Positions 36,212 through 48,485 of a stretch of 64,000 bases of DNA are shown one piece after another; the stretch's first letter is position 1; each line of letters opens with the position of its first letter. A program made the position numbers and the translations under genes. Under the pieces are notes generated by a model. It did no database searches. It was not told the DNA's origin and saw only the letters and a program-made list of their open reading frames with translations. Source of the DNA: Strongylocentrotus purpuratus (lineage: Eukaryota > Echinodermata > Echinoidea > Camarodonta > Strongylocentrotidae); contig NW_022145609.1 in assembly GCF_000002235.5 (NCBI RefSeq), forward strand, positions 22,804,408-22,868,407. Direction: 5' to 3'.

Positions 36212-37210
36212 TGCTAGACAGTCTAGCATGCCTTTTACCTCTTGTTTGTGCCGTGTTCGTGCTTTGTGTCCTTCGTGGTGCAAGCCTTCATATTTACAGT
36301 GAACAAGGGGTGACGCGGCACGAATTCCAGAGGTTACCTCACGTTTTTGGCAGATATAAACGGGGTTTGAGTCTGCGAGTACACAATCTAATTTACTGCA
36401 CAAAGTAGATTGTAGCAGCAGTCCAGCCTAAACCAATCTTACTTTTTTTTTTCTTGTATTAAATGTTGGCCCAGCACAAGAATTCAGATTAATTTTACAT
36501 GTATGTACATTGCGTGTACCATGCACATACTGTACATGAGCCCTCAGCCATGCCCTAAATTTGCATGTTCACGACATTGTCAGACTCTTAGCGGCCTCAT
36601 ATTACGTACGTAAAGGCCCTGCTTTACATGACACTCTACTGTACAGCCCACTATATCTGCATTTGTATTGATTCCTTTATCACATGCATGCCATTAGAAT
36701 TACATGCACCACCCTCTGGTTGCTATGCACATGTGTTTGGTACATGGTAGGTGAACACTTGGCATACTTCCTGCACTAGGCTACAAATTATCTATTCCAT
36801 AAGCAGGAAGATACACATGGATGTATATAACAAACTTAAATAACTTAACATAAATATAAACCATGGACTATGAACGATACATGTATAATTAAAACTACAA
36901 TAATCATCAATGTTGAGCCTTTCATCATAATAAGTATGACACAAATTGAAAATACAGGTTCAGATGTAATTCTTCCTCGTTGCCATATTGGCAAATGAGC
37001 CATACATGTGTACAATGTAGTGCACAGTATACTAGTGGAGATCAATCCTGTATTTATATATTTGAAAATATCAGAACATAAAGATGCAAATTCGTACATG
37101 TACACTATTAAATCTCTTGCATATTTTGTAGAATTGCATTTGGAGTTAAATTAACGAATGGCATTGTTGGTAGTGCTTAAACAATTTTGCATCATTATTC
37201 AGTCATTTTT

Positions 37211-37266
37211 GTCTCGCCTGCGTAGCAAAAAGCGAGACATAGGCGCCGCTTTTCCGGTGACGGCGG

Positions 37267-37322
<56 letters not shown>

Positions 37323-38252
37323 TTCTTAGTCAATGAAACTTTGACTATAGGGTAATCAAGTATCCCCAATCATGTGAGTAGAATTTCAGATCACAAAGTC
37401 AAGGTCAAAGGTCATTTCAGGTCAACAGACTTGGACTATATTGTAGCATCATCATCAAAAACTTAACCTAAGGTTAAGTTTTTGAATTTTTGATATAATT
37501 TTGAAAGTATAAGTTCTTAGTCAATGAAACTTGGACTATAGGGTTATCAAGTCTCCCCAATCATGTGAGTAGAATTTCAGGTCACTAAGTTAAGGTCATA
37601 GGCCATTTAAGGTCAACAAACTTAGACTTTGTTGTGGCATCAACATTAAGATTTTCAAAATGCTTCTTCTTCGTTATTTTTCAACCGATTTTGATTCTGA
37701 TTGTTTCATATGATAGGGCTAGGAGGGGATTTAAAATTTCTACACAGAATCGTGAAATTCATTATCTATGCTAATTTATGCAAATTTATTCGAAATCACA
37801 AAAAAGGCTTCTTCTCCTTCATTTCTCGACCGATTTTGATTTGGTTTGCTTTATATCGTAGAGCTAACTTTGGTACACTAAACTTCTACACAGAATTTTG
37901 AAATTGTTCTCCATTAATTAATTATGGTAATTTATGCAAATTTATTCCAAAATTAACAAAAATTGCTTCTTTTCCCTCATTTCTTGACCGATTTTGCCTT
38001 ATCTGGTAGAGCTAAATTTGGAACAATAAACTTCTACACAGAATTGTGAGATTTTGCTCCATTGATTATTTATGGTACTTTATGCAAATGAAATGAAATT
38101 ATGTCCCTTCCAGGGCATCAAATTTCTATTTTTTGACCAGTTCAAAAGTGTACCACATAAAATTTACGATATTTGTTGTTGTGAGATGCGGATGAGCTCT
38201 ACGTCATTGACGTTCTGGTTTATCATATTGAATTGCGTTATTCAGGCGAGAC
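37211..38252. repeat. Composite repeat with GACGGC hexamer and internal repeats
   Basis: Begins GTCTCGCCTGCGTAGC and ends with CAGGCGAGAC, a perfect 10-bp inverse of the start. A (GACGGC)n run lies at 37267-37322. Then two copies of GGACTATAGGGT.ATCAAGT with GTGAGTAGAATTTCAG (about 37340 and 37530), then three about 140-bp units with GACCGATTTTG and CTTCTACACAGAAT words (about 37660-38090). I do not recognise the class. No transposase frame. Confidence 0.65.
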
Positions 38253-39279
38253 CGCCGAGAGCGTTTCCCTTGTTATATAATTCTATTCTTTTATTTCATT
38301 ATTTATCGTTCAGTCATTGGTATTTTTTCTACATGATAAAAACATAATCTCCCTGTCTAGTAAACAGCTACTATACAATATATTTATTGTGTTATAAAAC
38401 AGCTGATGTAAACATTGCAAGTTGAATCCAATTATTGTAGGAATCGTTTTGAGATCCATCCAGATTATATTGGGTTATTTGGCTCATTATGCATAGAGAG
38501 TGCCTTCTTTGTAAAAGGCACTCGGGGAGAAGCTTCACCAGGCAATCTTACACATTAGATCTAATTGAGTTATAATTGGGCAATGCACAAGGGGTAATTG
38601 CAGCCAGTTTTCAGGCAACTTGTTCAAACAGCCCTTGAATGGGGAACGAATACACTTTCATTGATTGATGGTGCTGGCTCACATGGCAAGGCATGTAATG
38701 AACAGTTGCAAAATTAAAAGCAACATCATTTGGTTGATGATAACTTGTACTTTTACATGTACATGTACCTGTCAGTGGGCTCCAATAAGCCAGTTCGTAA
38801 ATAGCCTTGGAAGGCATGACCCCAAAATATCCAAAGATTTTTTACACGATGGATACGTCCCACTTGTGCATTTTAGGATAATCACTGCCGAAGTGATGGA
38901 GGTGCTTCATGAATACCTACAATTTGGGAACAAATGACCTTTATCTGCCCAGGACTTTGAATTGTTCATTATTGGAATTAATCCTTTAAATGCAAGCCAT
39001 AATCCAGCTTTATATTGTGTGCTTAACATACATGCACATGTATTTCCATATGCCCCCCCCCCCCCACATGAAGTATAGTGGCAACATAGATTTAAGACAA
39101 CCTGCCATCAGAAAAAGATACATATTCACAGGAGTGGAAACAGCTCTTGAAAGCAAAGGAAGTAGGGGGAGAGAGAGAAAGCTTTAAATTTCGAAAAAGG
39201 GGAAAGAATAAGCTCCTCCTCCCCCCCCCCCAAACAAACAGAAAACAAAAAATAAAATAATAATAATAATAAACTAGAA

Positions 39280-40786
39280 ATTTAATTCGTCACGAAGACG
39301 AATAAGGTGATCCGTCTAAGTCTTATGATAGATTTGAGAATGGGAGAAGTTATATAGACATGTAAACAATGATGATCATGATGAACATGGTGATGATCAT
39401 GATAGTAAAGGTGATGATGATGATAATGATAATGTTATATGATGATAAAAACGATAATGTTAATGATGATGATGATAATGATCATGATCATGATGATGTT
39501 GATGATTATCATCTTCAGACCATGATGATATTGATGATGATGATGACGATGATGAGTATGAGCATGATCCTGACATCTGATTGAAAAAATGAGGAAATAT
39601 TTAGAAAGCATATAGTCTCAGCTACAACATATTAAGATTTGGTTGAAAACTGTTTTGAATAACAACCGAGACACTGGTCAAAACACACTGTCATGCAGAT
39701 TCATGTTTTGAAAAAAGTGACCTCCCATAGACATAACACGCAAATATGACAAATTATGCATTGCCGCCTTTAATCGAATATTATACTATGATGACGTCAT
39801 CTAAATGATAATATATATCAAATTTCTGATAGAAAATTATCTCAGCTACAACATATTAAAATCTGGGTGAAAATCGATTACCGATACGTGAGATAATCTC
39901 AATTAAACAAAGACAAAAATGACGTCATCAACAAAATACATTTTTTGGAGTTTAGATGCCAATATTAAGACTTTGTTTCACTTTGTACGAGTCAGGGTGG
40001 TATGAAATCATATGTCCAACTCATGCTTTTTCCAACCATGATATAAAAATTGAGGGTCAATGGACTATCTGAAGAGCTATTTCGATTTTTAAAATGGCAT
40101 GTTTTTGCCCATATATGCTATGTATTACAAGAGCTCGCACGCACGGACATTATCTTAAACGGACGCTCATTCCGTTATTATTGGGCAGAAAAAGGTGAAC
40201 AATGTATCAAAATGCTTGAAAGAATGTGTCAGATATGATGACGGAAAAAAATTGGCGATTTTATGTTGCCAAATGCCAGGACACGAGAAAACGCGCGCCC
40301 ATGCGCGTGTGCGCGTTTTTTTGCAAAATGCTTAAAATGGCCTAAAACGTATGCAAAATTAATTTGAGACGATTTGAAGCATTTTTATTTTTTGCCCACG
40401 CGCTAACGCGCGGACGTACGCATGCGCGCGCGTTTTCTGACCTGAAACTGACCGGACGAATATTGACCCTAATCATGATAAATATAAATGAGAAATGCCT
40501 TTCCGTTATGAAGATATGATCATGAGTAAAAAGTACCAAAAAAAACACAAAATGGCGCCTGGATGACATCATGAAGACTTGATGACCTTGAAAATGTTCC
40601 TGTCACGTCTTATGACAATGACCTATGACTGTGCCAAAATTGGACGAAATTAACTAAACTGATCGTGAGTTATCGTCGGAACAAAAAAGTGGGAACAATA
40701 AATAAAAATAAAGAATAATAATAATAATAAAGAAGAAAGAAAATTCTGACGAAAACAATAGGTGATCTGTCGTTGACAGACCACCT
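39280..40786. repeat. Unclassified 1.5-kb dispersed-type repeat with end hairpins
   Basis: Starts near a small hairpin TTCGTCACGAAGACGAA (39287-39303). Contains a GAT-rich microsatellite (39370-39555), two related GTCTCAGCTACAACATATTA / ATCTCAGCTACAACATATTA segments, GACGTCAT words, CG-rich alternating tracts (40291-40320, 40396-40436) and an AATAAT run. Ends in a strong hairpin AGGTGATCTGTC-gtt-GACAGACCACCT (40760-40786) followed by AATA. A 3' hairpin next to CTAA recalls Helitrons, but I cannot show it. Confidence 0.5.
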
Positions 40787-42040
40787 AATAAATAACTAAA
40801 TAAATGATAACAAACAAAAATCCATGAAAAAAATCTGAAAATGTGTTATGCAAACAAAAGTAACGTTTACACTACCTGCCATGCACCATATATGTAGTAG
40901 CAGTATGATAGACTTATATATTGATAAAATGCTCAATACTGAACTGAACATGCTCAGAATACTCTGCATACTGTCTACATTTGCTCACAGCACCCTACCA
41001 AAGAAACGCACTAACTACATGTACATGTACATGTACATTACACGTATGCAAGGAATTTGTACGGTTGTTTGATTCCTTTGCCTTCAAATATACCCTTTTG
41101 TGTTTCCTTTTTATAGAGACAAGTTTTAATATAAGAAATTCAGACAAGAATAGGCTCCATTTTTTCTAATCCTTTTTATGGATTTACAAAGGGAAATGAT
41201 TTGAACCAAAATAATTCTGAAATGCACCATTTTCAAGGTGTCTGCGCTTTGTAAACATTTCTGAAAAGCACCTAAAACTGGCAGCACCACTCCTCCACAA
41301 ATGTCAAAATGCCAAGATACAGAGAGTGCATCCCCACAAGAAAAAGAATGGTGGATTTACCCCGAAATCACACATATCAAAGGTCAAGCGCATTATCCAT
41401 TCTGCTAGGTTTGATTTGAGATTAGTTCCAGAGTGATGCAACAAGTAGGAGGGACACAACTTGCGTAAAACACCAGAGTGTACAGTGTAGGAGGCCATGC
41501 ACAAATGCTTTGCCTTTTTCATATGTTCAATGGGTGTACACATGTATGCTAGTTGGCAAGTCCAACATATTTTGTCTCGTACATTACTGACCACATTCAA
41601 TATTGTAGTACACTATATAGATCATTAGATGTACTTCTCAGCATTGTGAAATAGTATCAATTTTATAACCCTACTAGACTAGAGCCTCGATCTGACCAAA
41701 TATGAAATGAAATGACATGTTTTATGTCAAGTAATGTTCATTTAAAGTCTTCAACACTAACAACATACATGTATAGACTACGAGACACCAAATGACCTCG
41801 TATCTCTGACTTGCCCAAGTGCTACGTGTACAATGAGAGTACAGGAAATTCCGAGCTTCAAGCTGAACTCTTGCTTTCTGGAAATACTTCTACATGTAAG
41901 AGCATTTAGTAAGCAAGTACTTAGTGAGGGCAGAGTCGTTTCTTTGTGTGTGTTGACACACTTTTATATTGTTGGGGCATGGTCTTAAAATACTTTGTCA
42001 GCTTCTTATGGGCTATTTTTAGAACACAGTTGTCTGCCTC

Positions 42041-42438
42041 TAAGGCTGCGTTCATGCTTAAATTTTGAAGGCAGAATGAGCGATCTGAAACGCTCATCGT
42101 AAACGCTCATCGTGATCGCAGTTCCACGATGTAGTGTTCATGCTTACTTCTCTGGCTCCCCAGGCAATTCTCCGTGTGTGGCCTTAATTGGTCTTCCAGC
42201 TGGATTCGCAAACCTTCACTGTGCATGCTACGTAGACCCACTAGAGGTCAGTGCGTTGACCCCATTTAAACGCGTTTACAAATTGTAAACGCATCTTTTG
42301 TGAGTTTACGATCGGCGATCGTGATCGCCGTTTTTCGGTGATTCTACAAAAGTGAGCTAAGACGCAACCGTGTTTTAAACTAAACGCGTAACAGATGCCT
42401 GATTCTGGCCGTCAAAATCAAGCATGAACGCGCCCTTA
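42041..42438. mobile_element. TA-flanked MITE, 398 bp
   Basis: Ends TAAGGCTGCGTTCATGCTT and AAGCATGAACGCGCCCTTA are inverted with two mismatches. TA at both outer ends fits a mariner-like TA target. GC-rich body with CGCTCATCGT repeats. It sits between two perfect 22-bp copies of flanking DNA (42005-42026, 42441-42462). Confidence 0.75.
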
Positions 42439-42851
42439 GTCTTATGGGCTATTTTTAGAACATTGCCCTCCTCTAGTTAGTACATGTAGAGCAGTACAGT
42501 GACAAGATGTCTGCTATCTATTCAAGTACAACTAGAATAAATTTGGAAACTAAGACCAAATATATGTTGTACTGACCAGTGCTTTGTGGAAATCCACGCG
42601 ATTACATGGATTTATTGCTTAGAGCATTGTTTCCTTGTGCATACTGACCCAGTTATTGTTTGCTCAAAGTCTTAAAATACTTCCTTGGCTGGCCTCACTG
42701 GCTATATTTAGAACATTGCCCTCCTTTGCTTCATGTTAGAGCCAGCGAGGGAGTGCAGTGAATCAGCATGGTTTTGGCCATGACCTCGCACAGCGTTTAT
42801 GGCTGAGTGCACTGATGGGTGACCCTATGCTTGTCTGTCTGCAGTACAGAT

Positions 42852-43240
42852 AGGCCTGTCATCATCAGCTCCAGATTGCCAAATATCCTGCTATTTGAAC
42901 TATCCTGATCGCAAATTCAAGCTAATTTGCGTCTTAGCGGGACAAATAGCGGGATATTTTGTGGAGGTAATCATCCCAAGATATCTTGGGCTAGTTTGCA
43001 AAATATCTCGCTATTTGGCAAAATATCCCGCTATTAGTCCGGTGCGTCTTTACCAGTCCGAAGACTCGCACTATGAGTGAAGTTGAACGCTGAGCAAAAT
43101 ATCTCGAGCTAATTTCTCGAGTTTCAAGCTTTGAGGTCAAGTCTCGAGCTGATGAAGACGCGATTTTGTAACTTCAGGAATATTTCCCAATTTGGAAATA
43201 GCGGGCTATTTGGCAATCTCGAGCTGATGAAAACAGGCCT
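42852..43240 (+). mobile_element. AGGCCTGTC foldback family, copy 2
   Basis: Same ends and body words as the copy at 35030 and in the same orientation, about 389 bp. Ends AGGCCTGTCATCATCAGC and GCTGATGAAAACAGGCCT. Confidence 0.88.
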
Positions 43241-44599
43241 TATGAGAGCTCTTCAAATCCTAGTCTGCAAGTACAGACACGGCACAGACTCTGCCTCTGA
43301 TACGATACCACAACTCAAGTTGGTATTAGGTTGTACAACGCATGTGCCCCTGGCGTCAATTGCTCCGGGGTCAAATACCTACACTAACTGAATTCCTATC
43401 CCTGAAAGCCTGAAACAAATATTCCTAACCCTTTTTCTAACTCTAATAAAGTGTAAAGCTAAAGCCCAATTAAAAGTTTGCCATTCTAACCCTATCCCTA
43501 AAACCTGTATGTCTGTGGCGAAATAAATCCTAGAGTTTTTCAGCTGTTACCGTTTACATTACCAAACATCAAATATGGCAAAGTTGGCACCTTTTCCGGT
43601 TTCACTGAAACATCGCGGTAAGGCCCGGTTTGGCATATTTTGGCATGTTTGGTCACAAGTGTTAATGACCCTACAGACAAGATCAAAATTAAATATTTTT
43701 TACAATTTACGATTTGGATAGGTCAATGGATTGGGGAGTGGGGAGAAGATGATAAAAGAGCCTATTGAAATGCACAAATATCAAATACTTGCTATATATG
43801 CATAAAATTGCTGCATTGAATGAAAATAAAACAACTTCTCATGGATTTAAGGAGGCCCTATAAATCCCTTTTTTTTAAGCCCTGAAATAAAGTGAAATGT
43901 CTTTTTACATGTACAATTCATTGTATGTAATTTGCATCAGCCCATAGTTCAGAAACTAGACAACTTTGATTTAACATGGAGAGTGGCTTAGAAGTACATG
44001 TAGCAGAGGTTTCAAAATACAATTAAAATCTTGATCTGATAATGCAATCTGCTTTTGATTTGATTTGATTTGATTTATTGGTTTCTGCATCTTTTTTTTC
44101 TTCTTTTTACATCATACATTTTCATGAACATAATATGGTTTGATACAATATTTTAAGTGTATATAATTTTATACAGATACACACTGTAATGAACGAATTT
44201 AAACAAATATATTGAATGCATAATGAACATACATTAGATGCAGGAGCTTATCAAGAATGTGCTGCTTTCTTAAAGCAATTGTGTATTATTACTAGAGACA
44301 TGTACAACAACTATCACAATATTATTGTAGTCTGCAGGCACAGACCCTAATTTGACACTTAATCAAAAAATCATTGTGCCTTGAGAGAAGTCTAGCCCAG
44401 CTACCTACTGGTTGTGTCAGCAGCTACAGTACATGGCCTATAGTAGTCTTATAGTGCAGACTCACTTTTACGACTGACCAGGGTTTGTGCTTGCAGACTA
44501 ATATTATTGTAGCAGTGAGTACAGTATTCAAATCCTCTGTGCTGTGAAATTGTCTGTCTGTTTCACTGCAAGACGAAGAGTCCAGCCAGCAGCAACACA

Positions 44600-44998
44600 A
44601 GGCGCATCTTCATCATCTCGAGATTGCCAAATAGCCCGCTATTTCTGATTTGGGAAATAATCCTGAAGTAACAAATCACGTCTTCACTATCTCGAAAATC
44701 GACCTCGAAATTTGAAACTCGACCTTGATAAATTAGCTCGAGATATTTTGCTCAGCGTTAGCGCGTATTGCGAATCTTCGGTCTTGTGAAGACGCACAGG
44801 ACAAATAGCTGGATATTTTGCCATATAGTGGGATATTTTGCAAACTATCCCAAGATATCTTGGGATGACAACCCTGACCAAATATCCTTCTAATTGCTAC
44901 TTCGGTCTGATGAAGATGCAAATTAGCTGGATAGTTTGCGATCGGGATAGTTCAAATAGCTGGATATTTAGCAATCTCGAGATAGTGAAGACAGGCCT
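44600..44998 (-). mobile_element. AGGCCTGTC foldback family, copy 3 (opposite orientation)
   Basis: About 399 bp, reverse orientation to copies 1 and 2. It shares TCGAGATTGCCAAATAGC, GAGATATTTTGCTCAGCG and AACTATCCCAAGATATC words. Right end GTGAAGACAGGCCT. Confidence 0.88.
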
Positions 44999-46157
44999 AC
45001 AGTTATGTCATGGCAAGGACCAACTGTACCGTGGTGATGAAATGTTCACGCAAAGTGAAATGAATTTGAAATCACCCATTGGATGTCATGCGGTCGAGTG
45101 AACAGCCTGCATACTGTCCAAAGTAGCGACGCACATGCACAGCGTACGAGGGGGAAAAGCTTGACTGACTGGCTGGCTGTGTGGGCTGTATAATTGTGTT
45201 TATTTCACGTGTGACCCATCTGAGGTTCGAGCCAGTGAGCTAATGAATGCTTCTGCCTTGCCCGCCAGCCACACCGTAGTGGATGATGTGTAAATAATTG
45301 CCCGTTTGTCAAAGGCACTCTCATCTTCAAATCATGACGGGGTTCCCTATACTCGTCAAAAAACCGTAAGAGTAGGTGTCTTGGATAAGTCCCATTTTTT
45401 GTTTATGTATTTTTGAAGGGATGTTGCCAAGGGGGGAAGCTATGACAGAACTTGTCAATGAAGCTAATGAGGCAGAAGCTGGATGTTCTCTGACCTCGTG
45501 ACATGGGCAGACAAAATTGCGTCTTGTCCTGATTTACATACTGTACATGCACAATTATGGACCCAGAGAACGTGCGGCGCCCCTGACTGAAAGCTGTGAA
45601 CATTGAAAGTCTGCCTTTTGCTTGTCCTTACTCTTTTCCCATTCCAAGTTCAATAAAGCATGAACACATTGCTTCAAGAAAAAAATATAAATAGATTTAA
45701 TCTTTTGTCAATATGTCAGTGTTAGTGCAATCATGCATACACCTTCTCCTGCCAGAGCAGACATTTTGTGATGTCATGGGCATTGACGAGGGGAGTCGAA
45801 CAAGATTATGCATGCTGCATGGCATGCTGTATGAATATGTGTTCTTGAAGATTTTCCAAACCCACCTGCGTGCACAGCAGATCAATACTGACTCGGCAAT
45901 CAGTATTTCCTTTCCAATATAAATGAATAGGACATTTTAAGGTTGGCGGGGAAAATTATGGAGTCGGGGGGGGGGGGGGGGGGGGGGTTCCTATGGGTGC
46001 CTGAAGCGAAATGATTGCTTGAAGCATTCAACAGGTCTATGCAGACGTATTATGCATAGGTTTCGGAGCAGGTGGTGTGCACACATATGACTGTAAACTT
46101 GTTTGGTGTTGTGTAGCAATCCCCTAACAACATGTAGCAAGAAGCTTGGGCAAACTA

Positions 46158-46330
46158 AATAATAATAATAATATTCCGTTTTTATATAGCGTTATAAACA
46201 TCAATGATGTCTATTAGCACTTTTACAGATACATTATCACCCCGGTCATCGAATTCAGGCTTGCCCGCACGCAATGTATTCACATTTCCCTCCACTCCCT
46301 GGGGAGCATTCCAGCCAGGCGTCATTTAAG
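46158..46330 (-). mobile_element. Probable SINE/LINE 3' fragment
   Basis: On the minus strand it ends CGCTATATAAAAACGG then (ATT)n. GCGCT-TATAAA-(ATT)n tails are common on CR1/L2-type LINEs and SINEs that borrow them. The upstream part includes CTCCCTGGGGAGCATTCC. Confidence 0.45.
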
Positions 46331-46786
46331 CGCACACTTGCTCATCTATCAAACCACATTAACTTATTAAACTGTTAAAGCATTGTTCTAATATTCCACA
46401 ATATTCCACTTTATTTAAGATAAATGCCATTTTGATTGCCATGTTTCTCGTTTTGAGTACTGTGAAAGTACCGGTACAGTGTGATATTTACTTCAGTGAT
46501 AAAAAAGAAGAAATAGTGCATATTGTTTTTCTTCTTTTAACTTTACACTTTTGTTTAAGAGAATAAACAAACAAATGGAATTTCAGTACCCTCTTGACTG
46601 GAACATGCACAAGTGCAATTATAATTAAAGTCAATGTTATATGTACAGTATGTGTTACTGTACACGAAACAGTTTGTGTTTTTCCTGTTCTCTTTGTTTT
46701 GTTTTGTGTGTTTTTTCTCTTTTTCTATGCAAGATTTAAAATTTGTCATGTATCATTAAACAAATATTCTCTCTTTCTACTTCCAG

Positions 46787-46869
46787 GATAACTCCAATCT
46801 GTACATGGTCTTGGATTATATTCCTGGCGGTGAAATGTTCTCTCACTTACGGAGAATTGGCAGATTCAG
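46787..46869 (+). CDS. PRKACA-like: PKA catalytic subunit, coding exon 5 (hinge)
   Basis: The 83-nt exon has acceptor CTACTTCCAG and donor GTAAGA. It encodes residues 114 to the first two bases of Ser141. The peptide is [18 protein letters not shown] and then SHLRRIGRF. It holds the hinge between the two kinase lobes. The gatekeeper position is Leu122 (Met in mammals, Leu in Drosophila as I recall). The hinge Glu of mammals is Asp123, and the following Val is Ile125. GGE (127-129) retains the Glu that binds the ATP ribose and the substrate arginine. The split Ser codon AG|T equals the vertebrate exon 5/6 junction. Confidence 0.97.
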
Positions 46870-47272
46870 GTAAGATTATAACATAAAATAGCATAGTCTA
46901 AGTCAGTCCGCCTCATCAATGATTCCATTAGTACCACTCTTTAGATTAGAGGTACACTGTACAAGTACATGTAGATATGTAGTGTAGAGAGAGAGGAGAG
47001 AATTTTGCACTGATTCTAATTATACAAGAGTGGACTGTGGATTGCACTATCCTGGCGTATACCAGGGAGCATGCAAAGGGAAGTCCACTGGCGCACGTTG
47101 CATTTACACCTGCAGTCAGTTGGGACGATCTATCAGAGGCATCCCTTTCGAGATGTCTTGTTGCCATGACAACCTGATATGCCCTAGTACACATTTTCCC
47201 CCGCGATAATACAAAGCCCCTACTCAATTTTTTACAAAGAAAAGGTGGTCAAGGTCAAACCGTTTCTGGGGA

Positions 47273-47533
47273 GTGTTTCACAAAGACTAAGAACAACTTT
47301 AAGTTAGACTTAACTATGGCAGGCTATTCATTCCACTGTTTGCTCTCAACATTATGATCTTTAGAAAATATTTTTTCGTTCAATAAATTATGCAAAAATG
47401 TAGGTTTGTGGCCATGATTTGTACGTCCCTTTAGAGACCAATGCCAGTATAAATTGGTGAGAGCAAACAATGGCATGAATAGCCTGCCATAGTTAGGTCC
47501 AACTTCAAGTCGATCTTAGTCTTTGTGAAACAC
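47273..47533. mobile_element. Foldback MITE, 261 bp
   Basis: GTGTTTCACAAAGACTAAG at the left and CTTAGTCTTTGTGAAACAC at the right. Pairing continues through ACTATGGCAGGCTATTCAT and its complement. C14 lies at 47536-47549, right against the end. Confidence 0.85.
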
Positions 47534-47786
47534 CACCCCCCCCCCCCCCAGGGGTGCCAGCGTTCTCATCACATGAGTTAGCTTGATGTATCATGCGCTA
47601 GATCGTGCTATCTCTCGTGGAGCATCCTCGGGAGTTGCTCCAGAGGTTCGCCATTGGGGATCTCCATGGCACACCTTGCAGAAGACCAAGATTACATCCC
47701 CATCTCCTCACCTCAGTATATTGTAGCATGATCTAGTGCATGCTGGATCACATTATCTCTTGCCATGAGAATGGTGTCATTAAAAG

Positions 47787-48354
47787 TAGGGCTGGGACGA
47801 GTAGTTGAATGCTCGAGTACCCGCACTGTTGACAACTACTCGAGTACGATTTTTCTTACTCGAATATTCGGCCGCAAAAAAAAAAAAAAAATCCCGGTCA
47901 CCTGGCACTGTCCAGGCCGATGCTTACGTGTGCCAGGGAGCGGCTGCCGCTGGCATGGTATCGTCAGTAAAAATGTTTCCCTACTCAAGCACTGTCAAAC
48001 TCACCACTCAGAAACTGGGACCAAATGTCCGGATTTCTGTTTGGACTCGGAGGAAAATGGATTATTCTGCCATCTTTGGTTTTTTAAACAGCATTGTTTA
48101 CTGTTATTTTTATTATTAAATCGGCGCCTTCAACTGCAACTCGAAATATTTTTGCATGTGTTTTCGGCGAAGGAACTGGGATACTGCTCCAGTGGTATGG
48201 TGGTGGAAAAAAATCAACAAAAAATCAAAAAATCAAAAAATTCAAAAAAATTCAAAAAAATTCAAAAAAAACATGGCGTCCGAATATTTGAGTATTCGCT
48301 TGTAAGTATGGGAGTGTACTCGGGTACCTCATTACACTGTTGTGCACAGCCTTA
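47787..48354. mobile_element. hAT-type non-autonomous element with perfect 8-bp target duplication
   Basis: Ends TAGGGCTGGGACG and TTGTGCACAGCCTTA are imperfect inverted repeats. The direct repeat ATTAAAAG flanks both sides (47779-47786 and 48355-48362). Subterminal ACTCGAGTAC and GAGTATTCGC words recur near both ends. A 196-codon frame runs across it, but its content is mixed: A-runs give Lys runs, and a weak zinc-finger-like LLKHCQTHHSE is visible. I read it as a relic at best, not a functional transposase. Confidence 0.88.
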
Positions 48355-48485
48355 ATTAAAAGGGTGAGGGGAGGGCGGGGAGAAATTTCAACCTGTTCAA
48401 ACGTTAATTAATTTCTTTGCGTGTATTTTTTTTTGTTTTGATCTTAGACTAATACAATTTTTACATGTATCATAATTTTCTGATC

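Larger units (their letters stand above)
35011..46786 (+). other. PKA intron 4 (11.8 kb), repeat-rich
   Basis: The intron carries three copies of one foldback family (35030, 42852, 44600), smaller TIR elements (36065, 42041), two larger unclassified repeats (37211-38252 and 39280-40786), a SINE/LINE-tail-like piece (46158-46330) and a G22 run (45966-45987). Small open frames here are not supported as genes. The stretch 35403-36064 is GC-richer than its surroundings, and I recognise nothing in it. Confidence 0.85.

Noticed and set aside
45225-45250. GGTTCGAGCC as a tRNA T-arm
   Set aside because: No A-box, acceptor stem or anticodon arm at the right spacing.
47765-48355. 196-codon open frame as a host gene
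   Set aside because: It coincides with the hAT-type element bounded by ATTAAAAG repeats. Its lysine runs come from A-rich DNA.
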